Shown piece after piece: positions 7,025 to 15,453 of a stretch of 35,737 nt of DNA. This DNA comes from Clostridiales bacterium (lineage in GTDB: Bacteria; Bacillota; Clostridia; Oscillospirales; Acutalibacteraceae), in assembly GCA_019415925.1 (NCBI GenBank), contig DXYG01000019.1, positions 1 through 35,737 of the forward strand, read 5' to 3'. A model generated the notes under the pieces. It saw only the letters and a list, made by a program, of their open reading frames with translations, did no database searches and had not been told where the DNA came from. Made by a program: the position numbers and the translations under genes. How positions within the stretch are numbered: the stretch's first letter is position 1; each line of letters opens with the position of its first letter.

Positions 7025-8038
7025 ATGGAAATTATTAATTTTTTATGGGATTTTATTCAGAATGAAGTCCTCGGTATGCAATGGCTTAACAGGATGATAA
7101 GTCGGATATTGGAAGCCTGCGGTCTTGATACTTCAGAAAAAATCGGCGGAAGTATTCAGTTCTTTATATACGATACCATAAAGATTATGATACTTCTCGG
7201 AGTGCTGATTCTGATTATTTCATATATCCAAAGCTATTTTCCACCCGAAAGAACAAAAAAGATACTCGGCAGATTTCACGGGATATGGGCAAATATTATT
7301 GCGGCTCTGCTCGGTACTGTAACGCCGTTTTGTTCCTGTTCGTCAATCCCGCTTTTTATGGGTTTCACAAGCGCAGGACTTCCGCTCGGCGTAACTTTTT
7401 CATTCCTCATTTCCTCTCCGATGGTTGACCTCGGCAGTCTTGTATTGTTAATGAGTATTTTCGGGTGGAAGGTCGCAGTGATATACGTTGTGCTCGGACT
7501 TGTGATTGCAGTTGCAGGCGGTACGCTGATTGAAAAGCTCCATCTTGAAAATCAGGTGGAAGAATTTATCCGCAGCGGTCACGCAATAGATATCCCACAG
7601 GAGAAATTGCATTTCAGGGACAGAATAAAATATGCTTGGGAGCAGGTTGTTGCTACTGCTAAAAAGGTTTTTCCGTATGTGCTTATCGGTGTCGGAATCG
7701 GTGCAATTATCCACAACTGGATACCTGAAGATTTCATTGTTACGATACTTGGTAACAATAACCCGTTTGGCGTAATTCTTGCAACAATAGCAGGCGTTCC
7801 TATGTACGCTGATATTTTCGGTACAATTCCGATTGCCGAGGCTCTGCTTGCAAAGGGTGCGTTGCTTGGTGTTGTCTTGTCATTTATGATGGGTGTAACT
7901 ACGCTGTCTTTGCCGTCAATGATTATGCTGCGCAAGGCTATAAAACCGAAGCTTCTCGGAATATTCATTTTTATATGTACGGTTGGAATTATAATTGTAG
8001 GATACTTCTTTAATCTGATACAACCGTTAATATTTTAA
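7025..8038 (+). CDS. ArsP/YraQ-family permease (DUF318)
   Basis: A 337-residue integral membrane protein with eight or so hydrophobic segments. The family hallmark VTPFCSCSSIPLF (Cys103 and Cys105) sits in the first half, followed by SSPMVDLGSLVLL, and the second inverted repeat carries ATIAGVPMYADIFGTIPIAEALL. Members with arsR context include ArsP, an organoarsenical exporter; others move unknown substrates. ATG 7025 is chosen because AAAGGA lies 5 nt upstream and the protein then begins with a normal N-terminus; ATG 6977 has no ribosome site. Export of an organic or thiolated metalloid is an inference from context. Confidence 0.87.
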   Translation: MEIINFLWDFIQNEVLGMQWLNRMISRILEACGLDTSEKIGGSIQFFIYDTIKIMILLGVLILIISYIQSYFPPERTKKILGRFHGIWANIIAALLGTVTPFCSCSSIPLFMGFTSAGLPLGVTFSFLISSPMVDLGSLVLLMSIFGWKVAVIYVVLGLVIAVAGGTLIEKLHLENQVEEFIRSGHAIDIPQEKLHFRDRIKYAWEQVVATAKKVFPYVLIGVGIGAIIHNWIPEDFIVTILGNNNPFGVILATIAGVPMYADIFGTIPIAEALLAKGALLGVVLSFMMGVTTLSLPSMIMLRKAIKPKLLGIFIFICTVGIIIVGYFFNLIQPLIF

Positions 8039-8058
8039 AATTTTTTGGAGGTAATGTT

Positions 8059-8151
8059 ATGTCATTGTTTAATTTTGGAAAGAATAAAGAAGAAAAGAAA
8101 GATATTCCTTGTGCCTGTAAATGCTGTTGCTCTGTGGACTATAGTCAATAA
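8059..8151 (+). pseudogene. Truncated thioredoxin-like (redox-active disulfide) protein
   Basis: Thirty codons behind a strong GGAGGT site: a lysine-rich start (MSLFNFGKNKEEKK) and a cysteine cluster CACKCCC, then a TAA. In related operons this N-terminus begins a protein of about 110-130 residues in which a thioredoxin-fold domain with CxxC follows. The whole domain is missing here and unrelated sequence begins at the stop. Either the gene was broken by a deletion, or the cysteine-rich peptide survives alone; the intact ribosome site does not distinguish these. Confidence 0.6.
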
Positions 8152-8291
8152 AGTGGACAGAAAAAGAAACAGAAAAATTAAGATTTGAATACGAATTAGG
8201 AATCCCGATAGACAAAATCGCCAAAAACCACGGCAGAACAAAAGGAGCAATAAGAAGCAGGCTCAAAAAAGAAGGATTAATTGAAGAATAG
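8145..8291 (+). pseudogene. C-terminal gene fragment with a helix-turn-helix-like tail
   Basis: An open frame without a start codon encoding WTEKETEKLRFEYELG followed by IDKIAKNHGRTKGAIRSRL and a short GLIEE end. This is a small SANT/HTH-like module found at the ends of helicases and other DNA-binding proteins. It overlaps the end of the truncated thioredoxin-like gene by a few bases, so it marks the far side of the deletion that truncated both. The parent gene is unknown. A terminator follows immediately. Confidence 0.5.
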
Positions 8292-8292
8292 C

Positions 8293-8340
8293 AAAAACTT
8301 GCAAAGTAACATTGTAAGATTGCTTTGTAAGTTTTTATTT
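8293..8340 (+). terminator. Terminator of the arsR operon
   Basis: AAAAACTTGCAAAG (8293-8306) pairs with CTTTGTAAGTTTTT (8323-8336) with one mismatch, 16-nt loop, then ATTTAT. Confidence 0.8.
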
Positions 8341-8383
8341 ATATATTATTGTTAAAAATGCGTTATGAATAATATCAAATATG

Positions 8384-8412
8384 TTGAAAAAGCAGATTTT
8401 TGGTGATATACT
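8384..8412 (+). promoter_or_regulatory. Predicted promoter of the helicase/metallopeptidase pair
   Basis: TTGAAA (8384-8389), 17-nt spacer, TATACT (8407-8412). It would start transcription near 8419, about 27 nt before the preferred start codon. Confidence 0.6.
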
Positions 8413-8445
8413 GTAAAGGTGATATATTTTATAAGGATGGTAGTT

Positions 8446-10719
8446 GTGAACTTAAATTCTGAATACATAGAAGTAAAATCCAGCGGAGAAATTTTTTCTA
8501 AAAAAGGCTCAAACGGCAGGACACCGTATGAACATCAAAAGCGTGCAATGGAGAATATGGATTGTATAAATCAAAGCAATTCATACAGTACGCTTGTTGT
8601 GCTGCCTACCGGAGGCGGAAAAACATACACTGCCTCAATGTGGCTGTTAAAAAATGCAATAGATAGTAAAAAGAAGGTTCTTTGGATTGCTCATCGACAA
8701 ATGCTTCTTGATCAAGCGGCAGAGTCATTCCAAAAATACGCTTATACAGAAGTTATACCGCATATTTCATCCTTCAGATTCAGAATAGTATCGGGAGCAT
8801 CAATTCACGACAGGTCAATTAATATTAATCCAAAAGATAATTTGCTTATCGCAAGCAAAGACAGTATAGGCAGAAATCTCGGCAGTCTTGATAAATGGCT
8901 TAACGGTGAGAGCGAAGTGTATCTGATTATTGATGAAGCACATCACTCAACGGCTAAGACTTACCGTAAAGTAATTGATTATGTCAAAAGCAAAGTAAAA
9001 AATGTAAAATTAATCGGACTCACAGCGACACCTTTTCGCACAGCGGAGGATGAGCAGGGCTTGCTTGCAAAAATATATTCTGACGGCGTGAAAGACGGGA
9101 AAGTGGTTCATAACGATATAGGCATTACATATCAGATAGGTCTTAAAGAACTGATTAACAGACAAATACTATCCAAGCCTATTTTTGAAAGCTATTATTC
9201 AAATGAGGAATATGGACTTTCAATGGGTGTTGATGAGCTTGAAAGTATTCAGCACCTTGATGTATTACCTGAAAATATTGCCCAACAAATGGTTGACAGT
9301 GCAGGCAGAAATAAATTAATTGTCGAGACATATAAGAAAAAGCAGAGTGAATACGGACAGACTATTGTATTTGCAATAAATGTAGTTCATGCTATTCAAT
9401 TGTCGGCATTATTTAATAGGGCCGGAATCAAAGCTGATTATATTGTCTCAGATGTAAAAGATTGCATTACAGGTGTAAAAATCAGCCGTGAAGAAAACGA
9501 GAGAAAAATTGAAGATTACAGGAATGGTCGTTTGCAGGTGATTATAAATGTAAATATCCTGACAGAGGGAGCTGACCTGCCAATGACAAAAACAGTGTTT
9601 CTTGCACGCCCGACTGTTTCATCTGTTTTGATGACTCAGATGGTAGGCAGAGCACTTCGGGGAACTGCGGCAGGAGGCACAGCGTCAGCTTACATTGTAT
9701 CATTTATAGATAATTGGAATGAAAAAATTGCTTGGATTAATCCTGAAAGTCTGTTTGAAGGAAACAATGATTTTACTGAAAACGATACCGAACGCTTTAA
9801 ACGGGAAGTGGTCGGTATTGCAATTTCAAAGATTGAGGAATTTGCTTCAATTCTTGACGATACGGTAGATACAACTGCTTTGGAGAAGATTCCGTTTATA
9901 GAAAGAATTCCTGTAGGAATGTATGCTTTTTCATATCTTGAACAAAACGGTATGGACCATTCTTATCAGGTAATGGTATATGACAGTACGCAAAATTCTT
10001 ACAAAGAGCTTATGGACGCATTGCCTGCACTATTTGAAAGCTTTAATGCAGATGAAGAGTATCTGTCTGATGATTTGCTTGATGAAATGGAGGAGCAGTG
10101 TCATAACACCTTCTTCTGCGGAGAAATGGTTCCACCTTACGAGAAGAACGACGTTATCAATATTCTGAAATATTATGCACAATATGAGAGCGTTCCAAAG
10201 TTTTATACATTTGATGAAGTTAACAGGAACAGGCTTGATGTTTCAAAAATTGCAAAACATATTTATGACGAGGATATGGGCGAACGCAAGAGAACTGAGT
10301 ATATCAATTCAATCTGGGAGTCATCGGATGATAATATTCTGAAACTGTTTTTCGGTCGCAAGTTGTATTTCTTAAAGCAGTTGGATATTGAACTCATTAA
10401 GATTTCACATCCTGATATTTACGAAGATGGAAATAATGGGAATAATATCGAATTTGATAAGAAAACTCTCGCAGAACTGCCGCTCAGCGAAATAAGAAAG
10501 ATTAATCCTGATTATGAAAAAGAGCTTCGTGACAACGCTTTTGCGAAGTCTAAAAATAAATATGGTGAATACCAATGTGCTGTTTGCGGAATGACGGATA
10601 AAACCAGAATTCCTTTTCAGGTTGACCATATCATCCCGATGAATAAGGGCGGTAAGACTGTTCCGGAAAATCTCCAGATTTTATGCCGTAGATGCAACGG
10701 TACAAAGGGCGACAGATGA
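8446..10719 (+). CDS. Superfamily 2 DEAD/DEAH helicase with C-terminal HNH nuclease
   Basis: A predicted DNA translocase/helicase joined to a nuclease, about 757 residues. Helicase motifs in order: Q-like region (TPYEHQKRAMENM), Walker A VLPTGGGKT, IDEAHHS (motif II), GLTATPFRTAEDE (motif III), TEGADLPMTKTVFLARPT and QMVGRALRGTA (motifs V-VI). The last 60 residues are an HNH/McrA-type domain: YQCAVCG, VDHIIPMNKGGKT and LCRRCNGTKG supply the zinc cysteines and catalytic His. Start GTG 8446 has AAGGA 8 nt upstream; GTG 8419 and ATG 8437 are in frame but lack ribosome sites. The stop overlaps the next start (ATGA). The layout resembles restriction and anti-phage helicase-nucleases. The target is unknown. 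Confidence 0.85.
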   Translation: MNLNSEYIEVKSSGEIFSKKGSNGRTPYEHQKRAMENMDCINQSNSYSTLVVLPTGGGKTYTASMWLLKNAIDSKKKVLWIAHRQMLLDQAAESFQKYAYTEVIPHISSFRFRIVSGASIHDRSININPKDNLLIASKDSIGRNLGSLDKWLNGESEVYLIIDEAHHSTAKTYRKVIDYVKSKVKNVKLIGLTATPFRTAEDEQGLLAKIYSDGVKDGKVVHNDIGITYQIGLKELINRQILSKPIFESYYSNEEYGLSMGVDELESIQHLDVLPENIAQQMVDSAGRNKLIVETYKKKQSEYGQTIVFAINVVHAIQLSALFNRAGIKADYIVSDVKDCITGVKISREENERKIEDYRNGRLQVIINVNILTEGADLPMTKTVFLARPTVSSVLMTQMVGRALRGTAAGGTASAYIVSFIDNWNEKIAWINPESLFEGNNDFTENDTERFKREVVGIAISKIEEFASILDDTVDTTALEKIPFIERIPVGMYAFSYLEQNGMDHSYQVMVYDSTQNSYKELMDALPALFESFNADEEYLSDDLLDEMEEQCHNTFFCGEMVPPYEKNDVINILKYYAQYESVPKFYTFDEVNRNRLDVSKIAKHIYDEDMGERKRTEYINSIWESSDDNILKLFFGRKLYFLKQLDIELIKISHPDIYEDGNNGNNIEFDKKTLAELPLSEIRKINPDYEKELRDNAFAKSKNKYGEYQCAVCGMTDKTRIPFQVDHIIPMNKGGKTVPENLQILCRRCNGTKGDR

Positions 10720-12476
10720 TGAAGAATTTGTACTATTCACCTTTCGATTTGGCTGTAATAATCAGCAGTATGAATTTCGGTCTGCAAAAAGAGAATGAGC
10801 TCATAAATTACATTTGGGAATATGAACAGGATTTCATTCAACCAAAATATCGTAACAGCAAAAGGAAATTTGTGTTGGATATCTATTACTGGACAAATTA
10901 TTTGAATAATAAGTATGTTATTGACCTGGAATTTCCTGCTGTGAAAAATGATATGATATCTGTCGGAGCTGAAATTGCGGAAAGTCAGTATATCAGTGAT
11001 TTTCCTAATCTTGATTTGTTCTTTAAAAGCCTTCGTGTCCGCATTATTTTTGACAATAAAAAGGGATATGTAAGAATAAAGTTTCGTACTCTGCTAAGGC
11101 AATATGGTTACCGCAGGCGTTCGGAAAGGCTTGTTGATTACATCAACACCTGCATTGATTTTTACAGACTGAAGCCTTATTTGCGTGGCGGTGTTGAATG
11201 TGATATAAGAACCGTGGACATTGATGAGATGATTATTTTTAAATTGGCTGAAAAGTCAAATGATTTGCAAATAGAGGAATTTAATAAAATGGAAATTCAT
11301 GATCTTGATTATTTGTTGGATATGGTAAGAGCCAAATATTATAATTCACCCAATTTGAGAAGACCTACGATTTCTTGGACCAATGATTATCCTACAGATT
11401 ATTATGGATGCTATACTTACTATAATAATCATATTGTTATAAGTCGTGTTTTAAATGACAAAAGGGTAACTACGGAAATGATTTCAATGGTGATTTATCA
11501 CGAATCACTACATCAGGATTTCGCAGAACATAATGATGATTTCAATAAAAAAATAAGCCTGTTTCCTAATTGTGAAAAGCTTGATAAAAAGCTTCGTGAT
11601 TTTATTGACAATGTTCATGAAGAATTACAGTATCCCTCGAATTTTAATTCATTTACAAGAGGGAAAAAGAGGATAATCTATATAAGTTTACCTTATGCTG
11701 ATAATTATCCTAATGCTTTTCTTTGTCGTGATGAAAAGATTTTAGTTGATTTTGAAGCAGATATCAATTTTGTGTTATCGGATTTTCAGGAAGATGATAT
11801 GGTAGTTTTTTTAGTGGAAAATGGTAATCATTATCATATAGTCGGCTGGTGTACGAACGGTCTGCTTCTTCCAAAACCCAAATTTGAAAATCTCAGTTGC
11901 TATGGCGATTATGATTTTGCATACCAATATGTTTCGGATTATAAAAATACATATGTCATTCCGCCAAGCTGTTGCGATTATATAATAGACAAATCCTTTT
12001 TGCCAAAGGAATTTGTTGAAAGCAATTGTTGTTGCTTTACAATGAACGATGAGGATATTCAACCAGATATTCAATATATCAACAGCTATTGCGAGGGGTA
12101 TTTAAGAATAGGCTTTGAGCCTGACAGTATGTCAGCTTTTGAAAATATATCCTTACGCACTTTAAAGAACATAAAGGAAACATCTTATCGCAACGTTTGT
12201 GTCGCAAATAAAATATATCAAATGGAACCGACGATTGAAAATTTAATAAATCGTGCAAAAATAAAAAATCAGTGTTGGTTGTTGACTTCCTCACTTGAAG
12301 ATTATCTTAAAGCAAATCAACAGGACAATACAAATATCTTTTGTGTATGCGAAATAATAAAACTTTTTGTTGTTTTGCATCGGACTGATGAGGCAGTACC
12401 GTTTTACCGCAAATATGAAGACAAGCTCCCGCAAACAGATGAGCAGTTAAATAGATGTTTAAAACTGCTTGAGTAA
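10716..12476 (+). CDS. Large protein with HExxH zinc-metallopeptidase motif (SprT-like), partner of the helicase-HNH
   Basis: A 586-residue protein of unknown overall family. Residues about 235-285 look like an SprT-type metallopeptidase: a turn CYTYYNNHIVISRVLN leads into VIYHESLHQDFAEHNDDF, with HExxH at His262-Glu263-His266 and a further His272 in an H-x-x-x-F setting like the third ligand region of SprT/Spartan. The N-terminal 230 residues are rich in Tyr and basic residues; the C-terminal 200 may be helical repeats (GYLRIGFEPDS, later DEAVPFYRKYEDKLPQT). ATG 10716 or 10719 overlaps the helicase stop, so the two are translationally coupled. A role in cleaving DNA-bound protein is inference; the family could also be YgjP/DUF45-like. 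Confidence 0.6.
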   Translation: MMKNLYYSPFDLAVIISSMNFGLQKENELINYIWEYEQDFIQPKYRNSKRKFVLDIYYWTNYLNNKYVIDLEFPAVKNDMISVGAEIAESQYISDFPNLDLFFKSLRVRIIFDNKKGYVRIKFRTLLRQYGYRRRSERLVDYINTCIDFYRLKPYLRGGVECDIRTVDIDEMIIFKLAEKSNDLQIEEFNKMEIHDLDYLLDMVRAKYYNSPNLRRPTISWTNDYPTDYYGCYTYYNNHIVISRVLNDKRVTTEMISMVIYHESLHQDFAEHNDDFNKKISLFPNCEKLDKKLRDFIDNVHEELQYPSNFNSFTRGKKRIIYISLPYADNYPNAFLCRDEKILVDFEADINFVLSDFQEDDMVVFLVENGNHYHIVGWCTNGLLLPKPKFENLSCYGDYDFAYQYVSDYKNTYVIPPSCCDYIIDKSFLPKEFVESNCCCFTMNDEDIQPDIQYINSYCEGYLRIGFEPDSMSAFENISLRTLKNIKETSYRNVCVANKIYQMEPTIENLINRAKIKNQCWLLTSSLEDYLKANQQDNTNIFCVCEIIKLFVVLHRTDEAVPFYRKYEDKLPQTDEQLNRCLKLLE

Positions 12477-12503
12477 TATCTTATTAATATCAGATCTGAT
12501 TGA

Positions 12504-12752
12504 AAAAAGCTAAAGGGCACTTTTTATTGCTATGTAAAAATTCCTTACGGAACAAAAAACGGCAGAGTGTTTAACAATGCAATGGAGGTCGCAGAGTATA
12601 TCTTGTCGGGTGCGAATATATCGGTTGTACCATGGGATGACAGCGGAAGCTATTTGCGATTTTCCGTTACTTTTTCTGCCGATGATGAAAATGAAAAGGA
12701 AGTAATTACACAGATAGAGCGAAGATTAAAAGCCCTTGATTTTGTGTTCTGA
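12504..12752 (+). pseudogene. 3' remnant of a PLP-dependent aminotransferase (LL-DAP/aspartate aminotransferase type)
   Basis: An open frame of 82 codons whose product is only the C-terminal end of a class I/II aminotransferase: GTFYCYVKIPYGTKNGRVF, then VPWDDSGSYLRFSVTF (the arginine that binds the substrate carboxylate is in YLRFS) and a closing RRLKALDFVF. The full enzyme is about 400 residues. The catalytic lysine and cofactor-binding parts are absent, and a stop codon bounds the frame at its start. No promoter or ribosome site is seen. A dead fragment. Confidence 0.75.
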
Positions 12753-12764
12753 TATGGTGATGTT

Positions 12765-12905
12765 ATGGTAAAGATTAAGATTGCAGATTGCAGATATAGA
12801 CAGTATTACAGCGTTAAGAGTTGAACAACAGATTGAGGATTGGAATTAAAAGGCAGAAAATAAAGATTTTTCAAAATATGCCGACAGCTTTGCGATAATG
12901 ACGAA
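12765..12905 (+). pseudogene. Degenerate GNAT acetyltransferase remnant
   Basis: ATG 12765 begins MVKIKIAD. A frame change around 12782 leads to IADIDSITALRVEQQIEDWN, then a stop, then after another shift DFSKYADSFAIMT. Joined together these look like the first 45 or so residues of a GNAT N-acetyltransferase, with the remainder gone. A hairpin follows at 12907-12932. Confidence 0.5.
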
Positions 12906-12906
12906 A

Positions 12907-12932
12907 AGCCGCCGAGTGAAAATTCGGAGGCT
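12907..12932 (+). other. Hairpin after the acetyltransferase remnant
   Basis: AGCCGCCGA / TCGGAGGCT, 9-bp stem with one mismatch and an 8-nt loop. No T-run follows. The next 200 nt up to the spore protein gene are AT-rich, with no recognisable gene. Confidence 0.35.
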
Positions 12933-13137
12933 CATACATAAAATAACTTGCTTATTATTTTGCTTACTTTCTTGCGAGATTCAGACCGCAAATTCTTTTT
13001 CAAAACTTGAAAAAATTACAAATAATATTTTAAAAATTGAAGTGAACAATACTATTGCGGCAACAAATTGAGAAGTCAAACAGCCGCTTGAAATATAAAG
13101 ATAAATTTAGAAGTTTTGAAAAAGGAGAAAACAAACT

Positions 13138-13398
13138 ATGTCAAGTAATAAGAATCAGCTTAACGTGCCTCAGGCAAAGGAAGCAATGGAGCGTTTCAAG
13201 ATGGAATGCGCAAACGAAGTAGGCGTGAACCTCAAGCAGGGCTATAACGGCGACATTTCCGCAAGAGAAGCAGGCTCCGTAGGCGGACAGATGGTTAAAA
13301 AGATGTTACCCGTACGAAATAAGTCTTACATACGCAACAACCGCAATGCACAGGGACACCGTCAGGAAGTAACGTATCAGGTTAGGGTAACCTATTAA
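13138..13398 (+). CDS. Alpha/beta-type small acid-soluble spore protein with unusual C-terminal tail
   Basis: An 86-residue DNA-binding spore protein. The core is a clear alpha/beta SASP: VPQAKEAMERFKMECANEVG, then NLKQGYNGDISAREAGSVGG and QMVKKM. These proteins saturate forespore DNA and protect it from UV. Typical members stop about ten residues after the QMVKKM position, at 60-70 residues. Here a 30-residue basic, aromatic-rich tail (from LPVRNKSYIRNN to YQVRVTY) replaces the usual end, so a frameshift near the C-terminus is possible. A strong AAAAAGGAG site precedes the ATG and a terminator follows. Forespore (sigma-G) expression is inferred from the family. Confidence 0.85.
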   Translation: MSSNKNQLNVPQAKEAMERFKMECANEVGVNLKQGYNGDISAREAGSVGGQMVKKMLPVRNKSYIRNNRNAQGHRQEVTYQVRVTY

Positions 13399-13449
13399 AA
13401 ACGGCTTGCCTATCGCATTTTTAAGACTTTATTAAATAAAAAACACCAC

Positions 13450-13494
13450 TCCCCGAAAGGCAGAAATCACCCTCAGCCTTTCGGGGATATTTCT
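13450..13494 (+). terminator. Terminator after the spore protein gene
   Basis: Perfect 12-bp stem TCCCCGAAAGGC (13450-13461) / GCCTTTCGGGGA (13476-13487), then TATTTCTTT. Confidence 0.9.
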
Positions 13495-13517
13495 TTAAAA
13501 TCAGACACCAATAATAA

Positions 13518-13646
13518 TTATATGATGATATAACTGCGAAATCCGAAAAAATCAATGCGATTTTGCAAACATATTACTTAACCTTAAATGATATGGTAAC
13601 CAGTGAAGAAAACGGTATTAAAAACTTTGGCGTAATTTATCTTTAA
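13518..13646 (+). pseudogene. Unidentified protein fragment
   Basis: A 42-codon open frame with no suitable start, bounded by TAA TAA upstream, encoding DDITAKSEKINAILQTYY followed by LNDMVTSEENGIKNFG. The mixed, globular composition suggests the end of a former gene rather than random sequence. The parent family is not recognised. Confidence 0.3.
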
Positions 13647-13650
13647 TCGC

Positions 13651-13679
13651 TTGATATTATTTTTGATTGCGAATATAAT
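13651..13679 (+). promoter_or_regulatory. Predicted promoter of the AlbA_2/ATP-binding gene
   Basis: TTGATA (13651-13656), 17-nt spacer, TATAAT (13674-13679), 37 nt upstream of the start codon. Confidence 0.6.
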
Positions 13680-13715
13680 AAAAATATAAACTGTCAGATT
13701 ATTGGAGAGCTTGTA

Positions 13716-15167
13716 ATGACATATGAAGAAATTAAAAATATAATATCACAGGGCGAAGGGATGAATATCGAGTTTAAGAAATCCACAACCGATATTACTA
13801 AAGATGTTTATGAAACGGTTTGTGCGTTTTCGAACCGTGAGGGAGGTCACATTCTGCTCGGTGTTAAAGATGACGGTACGGTTATCGGAGTGGACAGAAA
13901 CCGTGCAGAGAGAATTAAGAGCGATTTTGTTACATCAATCAATAATCCGAATAAAATTTATCCTCCGCTTTACCTGACGATTGAAAATATTGAATATGAT
14001 GATAAGCTGATTATTTATATTTTTGTTCCCGAGAGTACGCAAGTTTGTCATTGCGGCGGCAGGATTTTTGACAGAAACAACGATTCGGATATAGACATAA
14101 CTTATTCAGGAGATTTGGTGTTTAAGCTGTATTCAAAAAAGCAGGGAACATATTTTGTAAATAAAGTTTTCACTTGTTTTACAATGGATGACCTGCGTTC
14201 AGATATAATTGACAGAGCAAGAAGATTGTCAAGACTGAGAAATAAAAATCATCCGTGGCTTACTATGACTGATGAAGAAATACTGCGCAGCTCGGGCTTG
14301 ATTCTCAAAGACAGTGAAAAAGGCGTTGACGGACTGACACTTGCGGCGATACTTCTTTTTGGTAAGGATGAAACTGTAATGGCGGCTTTGCCGCAGCACA
14401 AAACAGATGCAATTTTCAGAACCCAAAATACAGACAGATATGATGACCGTGATGTTATTATTACGAATTTATTTGATACCTTTGACAGGCTTATGGAATT
14501 TGGTAAAAAACATCTGAATGATCCGTTTATTCTTGAGGGAGTACAAGCTGTAAGTGCAAGAGATGCAATTTTAAGAGAAATTTTCTCAAACAGCCTTGCA
14601 CATCGTGATTATTCCACAGGTTATGTAGCAAAATTTGTTATTGAGAAAGACAGGATGTACACGGAAAACGGAAATCTGTCTCACGGTCATGGTGAGTTGA
14701 AGCTCGACAGATTTGAACCGTTTTCTAAGAACCCGCCCATTGCAAAGGTGTTCAGAGAGGTGTCACTTGCCGATGAGCTCGGATCGGGTATGAGAAATAC
14801 CTATAAATATACAAAGCTGTATTCAGGCGGAGTTCCTGAATTTATCGAGGGTGATGTTTTTAAGACAATAATTCCGCTGACTTCTGCAGCAACGAGTATG
14901 GTGGGACCAAGCACCACCCAAGACACCACCCAAGTCAGCACCCAAGTTGCCACCCAAGATAAGGTGAAAGAGGCAGTCTATAAAAAAATACTTGAATTTT
15001 GTGCTGACCCGAAAAGTAAAAAAGAGATTGCAGATTATTTTCAATTAAAAAGTGCAAAAGAGTTTGGTAAGAGATATTTAAAACCACTTATTGATAACGG
15101 TTGTCTGGAGATGACAATACCTGATAAACCTACGAGCAGCAAGCAAAAATATGTGACTAAAAAGTAA
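13716..15167 (+). CDS. Schlafen AlbA_2 domain, ATP-binding putative regulator
   Basis: A 483-residue protein of the COG2865 group. Residues 1-150 form the AlbA_2 (Schlafen-type) domain, seen in EFKKSTTDITKDVYETVCAF and REGGHILLGVKDDGTVIGVD. Residues about 280-390 are a GHKL-type ATP-binding module of the HATPase_c_4 kind (EIFSNSLAHRDYSTGYV, then ELGSGMRNTYKYTKLYSGG). A low-complexity Thr-Gln linker (TTQDTTQVSTQVATQ) precedes a C-terminal winged-helix (SKKEIADYFQLKSAKEFGKR). Such linkers are common in this family. Members are usually called transcriptional regulators, and some AlbA_2 proteins act in phage defence; neither role is shown here. GGAGAG precedes the ATG. Confidence 0.85.
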   Translation: MTYEEIKNIISQGEGMNIEFKKSTTDITKDVYETVCAFSNREGGHILLGVKDDGTVIGVDRNRAERIKSDFVTSINNPNKIYPPLYLTIENIEYDDKLIIYIFVPESTQVCHCGGRIFDRNNDSDIDITYSGDLVFKLYSKKQGTYFVNKVFTCFTMDDLRSDIIDRARRLSRLRNKNHPWLTMTDEEILRSSGLILKDSEKGVDGLTLAAILLFGKDETVMAALPQHKTDAIFRTQNTDRYDDRDVIITNLFDTFDRLMEFGKKHLNDPFILEGVQAVSARDAILREIFSNSLAHRDYSTGYVAKFVIEKDRMYTENGNLSHGHGELKLDRFEPFSKNPPIAKVFREVSLADELGSGMRNTYKYTKLYSGGVPEFIEGDVFKTIIPLTSAATSMVGPSTTQDTTQVSTQVATQDKVKEAVYKKILEFCADPKSKKEIADYFQLKSAKEFGKRYLKPLIDNGCLEMTIPDKPTSSKQKYVTKK

Positions 15168-15319
15168 AACATAGTTTTGAGTAATTATGATTTGCCAAGC
15201 AAGAGAGTGATATTGTTTGGCAATTTTTTATTTTCAAAGAATTTTTGAAAAAATTTAAAATTTCCCTGATTTTGTCCGTATCTTGTCACTGTCGGTATGG
15301 TAAGATAAAGACACAACAG

Positions 15320-15400
15320 ATGAACAATCGAAAGGAGGAAAAGAGAATGACTTATTATTTTGTAAGATTTTTCGTCAATTGGTCTGGACTCATTTATTAA
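15320..15400 (+). other. Short ORF with strong ribosome site (possible peptide or remnant)
   Basis: AAAGGAGG (15331-15338) stands 8 nt before ATG 15347, which opens MTYYFVRFFVNWSGLIY and a TAA. An in-frame ATG at 15320 would give 26 residues. The similar strings AAGATAAAGACACAAC (from 15302) and AAGATAAAAACACAAC (from 15399) flank it. It may be the torn start or end of a mobile-element gene. Nothing else is seen between 15168 and 15453. Confidence 0.2.
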
Positions 15401-15453
15401 GATAAAAACACAACGAAAAACGAATGTTACAATAGATGAGGATTTGTAAATCA

